The position numbers were made by a program, and so were the translations under genes. A stretch of 64,000 nucleotides of DNA, taken from NCBI GenBank assembly GCA_963511305.1, contig CAUPIJ010000003.1, forward strand, positions 1-64,000, in the 5' to 3' direction. This DNA is from Propionimicrobium sp963511305. GTDB lineage: Bacteria; Actinomycetota; Actinomycetes; Propionibacteriales; Propionibacteriaceae. Below are positions 43,547 to 50,087 of the stretch, one piece after another. The notes beneath the pieces were generated by a model. It did no database searches, was not told where the DNA came from, and worked only from the letters and a program-made list of their open reading frames with translations. Every line of letters begins with the position of its first letter. Positions within the stretch are counted from its first letter, which is position 1.

Positions 43547-44313
43547 GTGGTGGTCGAAGTCGGGGTATCACCGAGCGCGCCGAGCAGCTTGATGCCGACC
43601 TCGCGAGCGGCAATAATCGCCTGGCGAACAGCTCCGGAATCACCGCTGAAGGTAGCGGTGACCTCGTTGGAGAAGCTCTGGCCGTTGGTCGGCGTGGCGA
43701 GCGACACGACGTCGATGGTCGATGCCTTAACCGCGGTATCAGCCAGCACGACGCCGATGGCGGCGGGGGCACCAACGGTGATACCGAAGCTCTTGCCGAT
43801 CGGGGCACCGAAGGCCATGTTCAACGCATGGGAAGCCCTGGCCGTGTACTGGAATTCCAGGTGGCCCGCGTCGTTGCCCCAGACGTCACCGAAGGTGCGG
43901 TCAATGTCTTCAAGAGCCACCTCAATTGCGCGACGGGCGTCGGAGACGTCTTCGGCCGCGAACACGATCAACGAGCCGTGACCGGCACCGCCCTTGGTGT
44001 CTCGAGGAAGCTCAATCTTTACTATCTCGGTGTTGGTAGCCTTTACAGCCTCGTCGGCAGCGAAGATCTGTGGCCCCGCGCCGGTTCGGCCCCCGAGGAT
44101 GCCGATGGAGCGGTACTTCTTGTCAAGACCAAAAAGTTCCGAAACCTGAGCGTCGAGGTTCGCGATCACCAGGCCGATGGTGTCGCCCTCGGCGGTACCG
44201 ACGAACTCGGTTATTCCCGGGTTCGCCTTGAATGAAGAGCTGGCGGGTTTGTCCTCCCCGCCCATCTGCTTCATGACTTCTTGCATTACCTGGTCAACTA
44301 ATTCATTGGACAT
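43534..44313 (-). CDS. pduB: BMC trimeric (tandem-domain) shell protein PduB
   Basis: The 259-residue protein has two BMC domains and forms pseudohexameric trimers. The core matches Salmonella PduB closely: TEFVGTAEGDTIGLVIANLDAQ, RSIGILGGRTGAGP, IELPRDTKGGAGHGSLIVF, RTFGDVWGNDAGHLEFQYTARAS. The N-terminal helix ELVDQVMQEVMKQM links shell to core. Salmonella also makes a short PduB' from an internal Met at about residue 38; no Met occurs between 18 and 80 here. It lies 3 bp after pduA. Confidence 0.96.
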   Translation of the reverse strand: MSNELVDQVMQEVMKQMGGEDKPASSSFKANPGITEFVGTAEGDTIGLVIANLDAQVSELFGLDKKYRSIGILGGRTGAGPQIFAADEAVKATNTEIVKIELPRDTKGGAGHGSLIVFAAEDVSDARRAIEVALEDIDRTFGDVWGNDAGHLEFQYTARASHALNMAFGAPIGKSFGITVGAPAAIGVVLADTAVKASTIDVVSLATPTNGQSFSNEVTATFSGDSGAVRQAIIAAREVGIKLLGALGDTPTSTTTPYI

Positions 44314-44316
44314 TTT

Positions 44317-44595
44317 TTACTCCGCGTTCTTTGGAAGGATGGTCTCTACATCGCCGTGCGGACGAGCGATCACGTGCTGGCTGACGAGTTCACCAACACG
44401 GCTAGCAGCGGCGGCACCGGCGTCGACTGCTGCCTTAACTGCGCCGACATCCCCGCGAACGGTTACTGTGACGAAGCCGGCGCCGATTTTCTCTGTGCCG
44501 TTGAGGGTTACGTTTGCCGCCTTCACCATTGCGTCAGCGGCTTCTACGGCCCCAACGAAACCTTTGGTTTCGACCAGGCCTAGTGCTTCTTGCAT
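44317..44595 (-). CDS. pduA: BMC hexameric shell protein PduA
   Basis: The 92-residue BMC-H protein is the first gene of the leftward operon and should be a main facet component whose pore passes 1,2-propanediol. It carries ALGLVETKGFVGAVEAADAMVKAANVTL and GDVGAVKAAVDAGAAAASRVGEL, ending HGDVETILPKNAE. It shares most residues with PduJ here. ATG 44595 has an AGGAG-type site (AAAGGAGTTCTG) upstream. Confidence 0.94.
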   Translation of the reverse strand: MQEALGLVETKGFVGAVEAADAMVKAANVTLNGTEKIGAGFVTVTVRGDVGAVKAAVDAGAAAASRVGELVSQHVIARPHGDVETILPKNAE

Positions 44596-44757
44596 CAGAA
44601 CTCCTTTGTCTGTCGGTCTGCCCAGTTATGCAACCTACGATTTGACAATAAGGGCATTGCGTGTACATAAAACGGGCAGCTTGTTATACATTCCTGCCCA
44701 AAGTGAAGAAATTAGCCTTCCCGCGCCCTAGCATGAGACAAACGGCGAGGGAGAAAC
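44596..44757. promoter_or_regulatory. Divergent pdu control region with GGGCAG half-sites
   Basis: Rightward, TTGACA (44642-44647) and ACATAA (44665-44670) are 17 bp apart, a plausible pduU promoter. Leftward, TATAAC (44688-44683) has only a weak -35 (TTTCTT, 17 bp away), as for an activated promoter of pduA. GGGCAG or its complement occurs at 44618-44623, 44674-44679 and 44694-44699, with GGGCAT at 44652-44657. The pair at 44674/44694 is an inverted repeat. These are candidate PocR sites. Confidence 0.6.
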
Positions 44758-45114
44758 ATGGGCGAAAACGTCTTCGCAAAGCAGCGTATAATCCAGGAGT
44801 TCGTGCCCGGCAAGCAGGTGACGCTTGCCCACGTCATCGCAAATCCTGACGCGATCCTCTACCAGAAGATAGGGCTGACTAAAGACCACCGTGGGGCGAT
44901 CGGAATCTTCACGATCACGCCGGGCGAGGGCGCAATTATCGCCGCAGATATAGCCACTAAGGCATCAGAGGTGCAGCTCGCTTTCGTCGACAGGTTCTCT
45001 GGGGCGGTAGTTATCACAGGCGTCCTCGCGAGCGTGGAGGCCTCACTGCGCAGCGTCGTCGAGACGCTAGAGACCGTCCTCGGATTCACCCCCACCCAGA
45101 TCACCAGAACATGA
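44758..45114 (+). CDS. pduU: BMC shell protein PduU (permuted hexamer)
   Basis: The 118-residue circularly permuted BMC-H protein starts QRIIQEFVPGKQVTLAHVIANP, where the N-terminus forms the small beta-barrel of PduU/EutS hexamers, followed by KIGL...GAIGIFTITPGEGAIIAADIATKA. In Salmonella PduU binds PduV, encoded next. It opens the rightward operon with a good site, GCGAGGGAG, and overlaps pduV by 4 bp. Confidence 0.95.
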   Translation: MGENVFAKQRIIQEFVPGKQVTLAHVIANPDAILYQKIGLTKDHRGAIGIFTITPGEGAIIAADIATKASEVQLAFVDRFSGAVVITGVLASVEASLRSVVETLETVLGFTPTQITRT

Positions 45115-45548
45115 CGACTGATACAATCCTGCTCATAGGGAGCATTTCGGCTGGAAAAACAACACTTTCTCAAAGGCTAAATGACTCCTCCATAGCCTAC
45201 GCAAAAACCCAAGCGATAGAGGCCCTTGGCAACATTGTTGACACTCCAGGCGAGTACTTCGACCACGGCAGGTTTTGGTCGGCGCTGCAGGTCAGCGCGA
45301 ACAGCGTCGACAAGGTCTTGCTGCTGGTTGACCCGACAGCTCCAGAAACCAGAATGCCGCCGGGCATAGCGGGAACCTTCTCCCGTCCCGTCTTGGGTGT
45401 GGTTACCAAGGCAGACGAAGCGAGCGAAGAACAGATTGAAGATGCTTACCAGACGCTTAGACAAGGCGGTGCTGAGGACATTTTCGTCACTGATGCCGTC
45501 ACCGGCAGGGGTATCTCCGCGCTCCGGGAGTCGTTATGGCCGAGCTGA
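45111..45548 (+). CDS. pduV: BMC-associated GTPase-like protein PduV
   Basis: The 145-residue P-loop protein of the PduV/EutP family has Walker A LLIGSISAGKTTL, the DTPGEYFDHG switch and VVTKADEAS base-recognition motif. Salmonella PduV attaches to the outside of the compartment through PduU and affects its movement. Its start overlaps pduU (ATGA) and its end overlaps pocR by 13 bp. Confidence 0.92.
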   Translation: MTTDTILLIGSISAGKTTLSQRLNDSSIAYAKTQAIEALGNIVDTPGEYFDHGRFWSALQVSANSVDKVLLLVDPTAPETRMPPGIAGTFSRPVLGVVTKADEASEEQIEDAYQTLRQGGAEDIFVTDAVTGRGISALRESLWPS

Positions 45549-46882
45549 TTAAGTTTTCCAGCGTCGGCAGCCTTGAGCTGCGCGAGATCATCGATGTCCA
45601 GAAACTGCAGCAAATCCAGGACGACTTCGCTGCAGAAACCGGGCTGGGGATGATCACGGTCGATTCGATGGGCAGGTCCATCACTGACGCGTCTGAGTTC
45701 TCGACATTGTGCCAGCTTTTGCGGCGTGACCCCTGGATTCGTAAACGCTGCGAAAGCTGTGACGCCCACGGCGGGCTTCAGGGAGCCCTTGAGGGGCGAC
45801 CCGTCGTCTACCAGTGCCACGCCGGGCTGGTTGACTTCGCCATTCCCATAGTTTCCGACGAACGGTTCATAGGCGCAGTTTTGGAGGGACAAGTCTTGAT
45901 GAAAAACATCGAGACGATGCCAAATAAATTACTGCCAACAGCGCCAAACCAGTTAATTCCCACTGACATCATGAACCTAATTCATGACGTCAACCAAGTC
46001 AATATTGACACGATTCACAAAAGCGCTGAGGCGATCATTTCTTTGGTCAATGAAAAAATCTCTAACACCGGGAAGAAACTCTCTATTCTGTCGCCGAACA
46101 CTATTTATGGTCGCCTAAATGCCATACAGAATCCGGAGGAGAAAAAACAGGTTGCTCCCCTGCTAGCCGGGCGTTTAAGCCACAAGGCCCTTCCGCTTAG
46201 GCCGATTCACCAGAAGTCTGATCTTCTCGAGGCCATCCTGGACCCGTACAAGATCACTGCTAACATCTTGCGACGCGACCTCGGTGCTAACTTAAAGATC
46301 CTCGACCGCTTTCTCGATACGACGCTTCCCAGCTGGATCATGAAGATGAAGCCGACGGAGTTAGCCAGGTACGAGGACGTCCTGATCGGCGTAGCCAGCA
46401 GCAATTCCATGGACACCGGCAGAGAGATCTCTCAGCTCGTCATCCAGCGCCGCATACGCACCAGGCGCGAGATGAACAGGTACGACAGCCACCGGTACTG
46501 CGAGAAACTTCTGATCAGCCTGCACAACCTGATGGAGCCCACGCTGGATGTGCAGGAGCGCACGGTGGCGACCCTGCTAAACGAGATCGAGAAAAACCCG
46601 ACCGCCTACCTGAGCGTTGAGGACGGCGCGCAATACTTAAACTGCTCGAATTCGCATTTTTCCAGAATATTCCGCGCACAGACGGGAAGCACCTTCATCC
46701 AGTACATAACTGCTAAGCGACTAGAAAAGGCGAAACTGATTTTGGCGCACACCGATAAGCCGATTTCGCGAATCGCCAGCGCCTTGAAATTTCAACCCGA
46801 AAATTACTTTTCCCGTGTATTCAAGAAACACACCGGACTAACGCCCGGCGAATTCAGACAGAAATATTCAGAGGAAGACTGA
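45536..46882 (+). CDS. pocR: PocR-type AraC-family regulator of the pdu locus
   Basis: The 448-residue protein has an N-terminal PocR ligand domain (about residues 12-165; CQLLRRDPWIRKRCESCDAHGG and PVVYQCHAGLVDFAIPIV, with the conserved cysteines) and a C-terminal AraC DNA-binding domain (about 345-445; LNCSNSHFSRIFRAQTGSTFIQY, ENYFSRVFKKHTGLTPGEFRQ). PocR activates pdu and cob genes in response to propanediol. Being in the same transcript as pduU-V-Q suggests self-regulation. The middle 170 residues have no recognised domain. Confidence 0.94.
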   Translation: MAELIKFSSVGSLELREIIDVQKLQQIQDDFAAETGLGMITVDSMGRSITDASEFSTLCQLLRRDPWIRKRCESCDAHGGLQGALEGRPVVYQCHAGLVDFAIPIVSDERFIGAVLEGQVLMKNIETMPNKLLPTAPNQLIPTDIMNLIHDVNQVNIDTIHKSAEAIISLVNEKISNTGKKLSILSPNTIYGRLNAIQNPEEKKQVAPLLAGRLSHKALPLRPIHQKSDLLEAILDPYKITANILRRDLGANLKILDRFLDTTLPSWIMKMKPTELARYEDVLIGVASSNSMDTGREISQLVIQRRIRTRREMNRYDSHRYCEKLLISLHNLMEPTLDVQERTVATLLNEIEKNPTAYLSVEDGAQYLNCSNSHFSRIFRAQTGSTFIQYITAKRLEKAKLILAHTDKPISRIASALKFQPENYFSRVFKKHTGLTPGEFRQKYSEED

Positions 46883-47979
46883 TGGCTAAGTTCCAGATCC
46901 CAACCACCGTTCATTTTGGCGAGGACTGCCTGGACGTCTTAGACGACTATGCAGAATCCAGGGCCATGATTTTTACCGACTCCTTTCTTGCCAGCACAGA
47001 CCACTTCGCCGAGATAGTCTCCCAGCTAGGCGAGAAGTGTGTATTCAGCGAGGTTGAGCCGGACCCAACAGTTGATCTCGTAGCCCACGGCGTTGCGAAA
47101 TACCTAGAATATGGCCCACAGGTGGTCATTGCATACGGAGGCGGATCCGCAATAGACACGGCCAAGGCAGTTCATCTTATCGCCAGCGAGCAAGGCCATG
47201 GCGCCAAAGAAGGAATCGTCGTCATACCGACCACCAGCGGCTCCGGCTCGGAGGTTACTTCCTATTCGGTTATTACGGACAAAGCGAACGAAACGAAGAT
47301 CCCCCTGTTTTCCGCCCAGATGTATGCCGCCCAGGCGATACTAGACCCACAGGCCGTAATTACTTGCCCGCCGAAAACCACCGCTGACTCCGGCATGGAT
47401 GTGCTCACCCACGCTACCGAAGCACACGCCTCCACCGGTTCGAACGACTTCACAGACGCTTTCGCCGAGAAGGCCATTTCGCTGGTCTTCGAAAACCTAC
47501 AAACGTGCTTTGACAACGGCGAAGACTGCAACGCCCGCGCCCGAATGCACAGCGCGTCTTCCATGGCGGCGATAGCGTTTGAGAATGCAGGCCTGGGCAT
47601 TACGCACAGCCTCGCGCACGCGCTCGGCGGGCACTTCCCCGTCGCCCACGGACGCCTGAACGCTATCTTGTTGCCCTACGTCATCGAGTTCAACAGTCAG
47701 GATCCGAGCGCTATGAGTCGATACGCGGGGCTCGGCAAGATCGTCTCTCCAGACGCAAACGGCCCCTCCGCAGTGCGGATGTATGTTCAGCACATTCGCA
47801 GGCTCAACGAGAAGCTACAGATTCCCGAAAATCTACACCTGGCGGGAGTCTACTCCGATGAGTGCCGCGACAAGCTCGATGAGATGACGGCCAGCGCACT
47901 GGTAGACCGCTGCACAGCGACCAACCCGGTCAAGCCAACCGAAGAAGACCTGCGCCAGATCATTCTACGCGCTCTCTAG
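46882..47979 (+). CDS. pduQ: Iron-containing propanol dehydrogenase PduQ
   Basis: The 365-residue group III alcohol dehydrogenase reduces propionaldehyde to propanol and regenerates NAD+ for PduP. It has VIAYGGGSAIDTAKA (NAD site), IPTTSGSGSEVTSYSVITD, and iron ligands in ADSGMDVLTHATEAH, THSLAHALGGHFPVAHGRLNA. Its ATG overlaps the pocR stop by one base (TGATG). A bidirectional terminator follows. Confidence 0.95.
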   Translation: MAKFQIPTTVHFGEDCLDVLDDYAESRAMIFTDSFLASTDHFAEIVSQLGEKCVFSEVEPDPTVDLVAHGVAKYLEYGPQVVIAYGGGSAIDTAKAVHLIASEQGHGAKEGIVVIPTTSGSGSEVTSYSVITDKANETKIPLFSAQMYAAQAILDPQAVITCPPKTTADSGMDVLTHATEAHASTGSNDFTDAFAEKAISLVFENLQTCFDNGEDCNARARMHSASSMAAIAFENAGLGITHSLAHALGGHFPVAHGRLNAILLPYVIEFNSQDPSAMSRYAGLGKIVSPDANGPSAVRMYVQHIRRLNEKLQIPENLHLAGVYSDECRDKLDEMTASALVDRCTATNPVKPTEEDLRQIILRAL

Positions 47980-47988
47980 ACGAACAAT

Positions 47989-48019
47989 AAAGGGTGAGCC
48001 AGTTCGGGCTCACCCTTTT
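47989..48019. terminator. Bidirectional terminator between pduQ and metF
   Basis: A 12-bp perfect stem AAAGGGTGAGCC (47989-48000) pairs with 48007-48018, loop AGTTCG, with TTTT to the right and an A-rich left flank. Confidence 0.92.
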
Positions 48020-48029
48020 GTCTGCGTTT

Positions 48030-48908
48030 TTAGTATCCTCTTGCCCTCAGCATCGCCAGGATTTCCCTCGTGGCCACCGAGCGGTTCTGCGTGTAGAAGT
48101 GCAGACCGGGCGCGCCTCCGGCGAGCATGTCCTTGCACAGATCCGAGGCGATCACCGAGCCGGCCACCCGAACCATCATCGGGTCGTCAGGCACGCGCAG
48201 CAGCGTCTCGGCCACCCTCGCCGGGATATCGGCGCCAGAAAGCTCCACGAACTTGCCCAACTGCTTGACGCTCGACACCGGCATGATGCCAGGCACGATC
48301 GGCATCGTGACGCCAACCTTTCGCACGCGCTCGACCAAGTCGAAATAGTGCTTCGGCTCGAAGAACAGCTGAGTAACGGCGAATTCCGCGCCGGCTTGCT
48401 GCTTGCCCAGCAGGATCTGGGCGTCTAGGTCGAAATCGCTAGTCAGGTGGCCGTCCGGGAAGGCTCCCACCCCCACGCAGAAGTCGCCGCGCGACTTGAT
48501 CAGCTCAACCAGCTCGGTGGCGTTCGACAGCCCCTTCGGGTGCTTCTCCCAGGCAACCCTGGGACCGCCCGGCATGTCGCCACGGATCGCCAGGATGTTT
48601 GTGATTCCGGCCTCAGCGTAAGCGTCGATAGCGGCCTTGATCTCGTCCACCGACTGAGCTGTGCAGGTGATGTGTCCGATCACGCGAAGATTGCTGCGCT
48701 TGGCCAGCTCGACGGTGACACCGAGGGTGCGGTCGCGGTTAGTGCCGCTGGCCCCATAGGTGACCGAGACGAAGTCCGGCTTCAGCGGCTCCAGCTCCTC
48801 AACCGCCTGCATCAAATTGGCCGTGCCCTGCCCGGTTTTGGGCGGGAAGAACTCAAAACTGTAGGTTGGCCCGTCGTTCTGGGTCAGGACCTGGGCTACC
48901 GTGGTCAT
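48030..48908 (-). CDS. metF: Methylenetetrahydrofolate reductase
   Basis: The 292-residue flavin TIM-barrel enzyme reduces methylene-THF to methyl-THF for methionine synthesis. It shows YSFEFFPPKTGQG, VSVTYGASG, GHITCTAQSVDEI, ILAIRGDMPGG, FAVTQLFFEP and VPGIMPVSS. The start is uncertain: ATG 48908 gives a family-like N-terminus, while the frame is open to ATG 48956, 15 nt from a minus-strand -10 in the palindrome at 48963-48977. Neither has a Shine-Dalgarno. Confidence 0.94.
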   Translation of the reverse strand: MTTVAQVLTQNDGPTYSFEFFPPKTGQGTANLMQAVEELEPLKPDFVSVTYGASGTNRDRTLGVTVELAKRSNLRVIGHITCTAQSVDEIKAAIDAYAEAGITNILAIRGDMPGGPRVAWEKHPKGLSNATELVELIKSRGDFCVGVGAFPDGHLTSDFDLDAQILLGKQQAGAEFAVTQLFFEPKHYFDLVERVRKVGVTMPIVPGIMPVSSVKQLGKFVELSGADIPARVAETLLRVPDDPMMVRVAGSVIASDLCKDMLAGGAPGLHFYTQNRSVATREILAMLRARGY

Positions 48909-48962
48909 GCTTTTTTGATCGGTCACAGCCGATATCTTAGGCGAGAGCAGAAACATTGCGGC

Positions 48963-48977
48963 TAGACTTTCAGTCTA
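48963..48977. promoter_or_regulatory. Palindromic shared -10 region of metF and the prenyl synthase
   Basis: TAGACT-TTC-AGTCTA reads as a TANNNT -10 box on both strands. On the plus strand the box (48963-48968) ends 8 nt before the synthase ATG, the distance for a leaderless mRNA. No clear -35 is seen on either side. Confidence 0.5.
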
Positions 48978-50026
48978 TGAGCTTCGACGCCGTAAACCCC
49001 ACTTCAAAAGAATTCCGTGACGCTGTCGCAGAACGCCTCGAATCAGCCGCGCAGCAGGCCGATAAAGACCTGCGCAGCCTGCACAAATCCTGCGACCAGC
49101 TAGTGCAAGCGGCCGCCCGCTACTATCAGGGCGGCAAGCGGCTGCGCCCGGCCTTCGTCTACTGGGGATACAGCGCGTTCGCTGGCCAGCCCGAAGACGC
49201 GGATGCCATCCTGCGAGCCGGCGCCGGCTTCGAGATGCTGCACGCGGGCATCCTGGTGCACGACGACCTGATCGACAACTCCCCCACCCGGCGCGGCGAA
49301 CCGAGCGCGCACAAGCACTTCGGCGAGCAAGCGGGCGAGGAGTTCGGCAGGCAGTCGGCAGTCGTGCTCGGCGACATGATGCTCGGCCTTGCCAACGACC
49401 TGGTCTACTGCTCTGGGCTGGAGCGGCTCTCGGATGCGCTGCCCTACTGGCGCCTGGTACAAAACGAGGTCAACGCGGGGCAATTCCTGGACGTCTCCAA
49501 TCAGTTCGGGTTGCTGAGCCAGATGAGCGCGCGGGACGCCGCCGACCTGGTGCTGGAGGCCAAGACCTCTCGCTACACCGTGATGCGCCCGCTACAATTC
49601 GGCGCTGCCGCGGGCGGCGCGAACGAGCAGGAGCTGGCTAAGCTGGGCGACTTTGGCTCGGCGCTGGGACGCGCATTCCAGCTTCGCGATGACCTGCTCG
49701 GCATCTTCGGCGACGAGGGAGTGACCGGCAAGGCGACCGGCGGTGACCTGGTCGAGGGCAAACAGACCGTGCTGCTTGCCATCACGATGAGCAAGTCTGA
49801 GCGCGCGGATGAGCTGGCCGGCCTGATCGGCCGGGAGATGAGCGCTGACGAGCTAGAACGGGCCTTGAACATAATCATGGAATGCGGCGCGCTGGACGAC
49901 GTCGGCGAGCTGATCGGCGAATACGTCGAGAAGGCCTACGACGCCCTGGACGAGGTTGGGCTGAACGCGGAATCCCGCGACCCTCTAGCGCAACTGCTAG
50001 TTCAGTGCGTAGATCGCGAAAAGTAA
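48977..50026 (+). CDS. Polyprenyl (geranylgeranyl-type) diphosphate synthase
   Basis: The 349-residue trans-prenyltransferase condenses isopentenyl diphosphate onto an allylic chain. It has GGKRLRPAF, the first Asp-rich motif LVHDDLIDNSPTRRG, and the second FQLRDDLLGIFGDE. Chain length cannot be fixed; large side chains upstream of the first motif (GFEMLHAGIL) give mixed hints. The metF-prenyl synthase divergent pair is common in actinobacteria. ATG 48977 lies 8 nt after TAGACT and lacks a Shine-Dalgarno, so it is probably leaderless. Confidence 0.92.
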   Translation: MSFDAVNPTSKEFRDAVAERLESAAQQADKDLRSLHKSCDQLVQAAARYYQGGKRLRPAFVYWGYSAFAGQPEDADAILRAGAGFEMLHAGILVHDDLIDNSPTRRGEPSAHKHFGEQAGEEFGRQSAVVLGDMMLGLANDLVYCSGLERLSDALPYWRLVQNEVNAGQFLDVSNQFGLLSQMSARDAADLVLEAKTSRYTVMRPLQFGAAAGGANEQELAKLGDFGSALGRAFQLRDDLLGIFGDEGVTGKATGGDLVEGKQTVLLAITMSKSERADELAGLIGREMSADELERALNIIMECGALDDVGELIGEYVEKAYDALDEVGLNAESRDPLAQLLVQCVDREK

Positions 50027-50034
50027 CCTTAACG

Positions 50035-50080
50035 CTAAAAGACTAGGAGCGGCTCAGCGGCCGCTCCTAGTCTCTGTTTG
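50035..50080. terminator. Bidirectional terminator between prenyl synthase and purL
   Basis: A 14-bp stem (50040-50053, AGACTAGGAGCGGC, with 50060-50073; loop TCAGCG) has CTGTTTG to the right. On the minus strand it is followed by TTTTAGCG. Confidence 0.9.
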
Positions 50081-50087
50081 GGCCTAT

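Noticed and set aside
44317..44595. pduA and pduJ as an assembly duplication
   Set aside because: The two genes differ at many positions and in flanks; two PduA-like genes are normal in pdu loci.
33510..47979. Recent horizontal transfer of the pdu locus
   Set aside because: No insertion sequence, integrase, tRNA junction or attachment repeat borders it, and base and codon use look like the flanks by eye; not computed.
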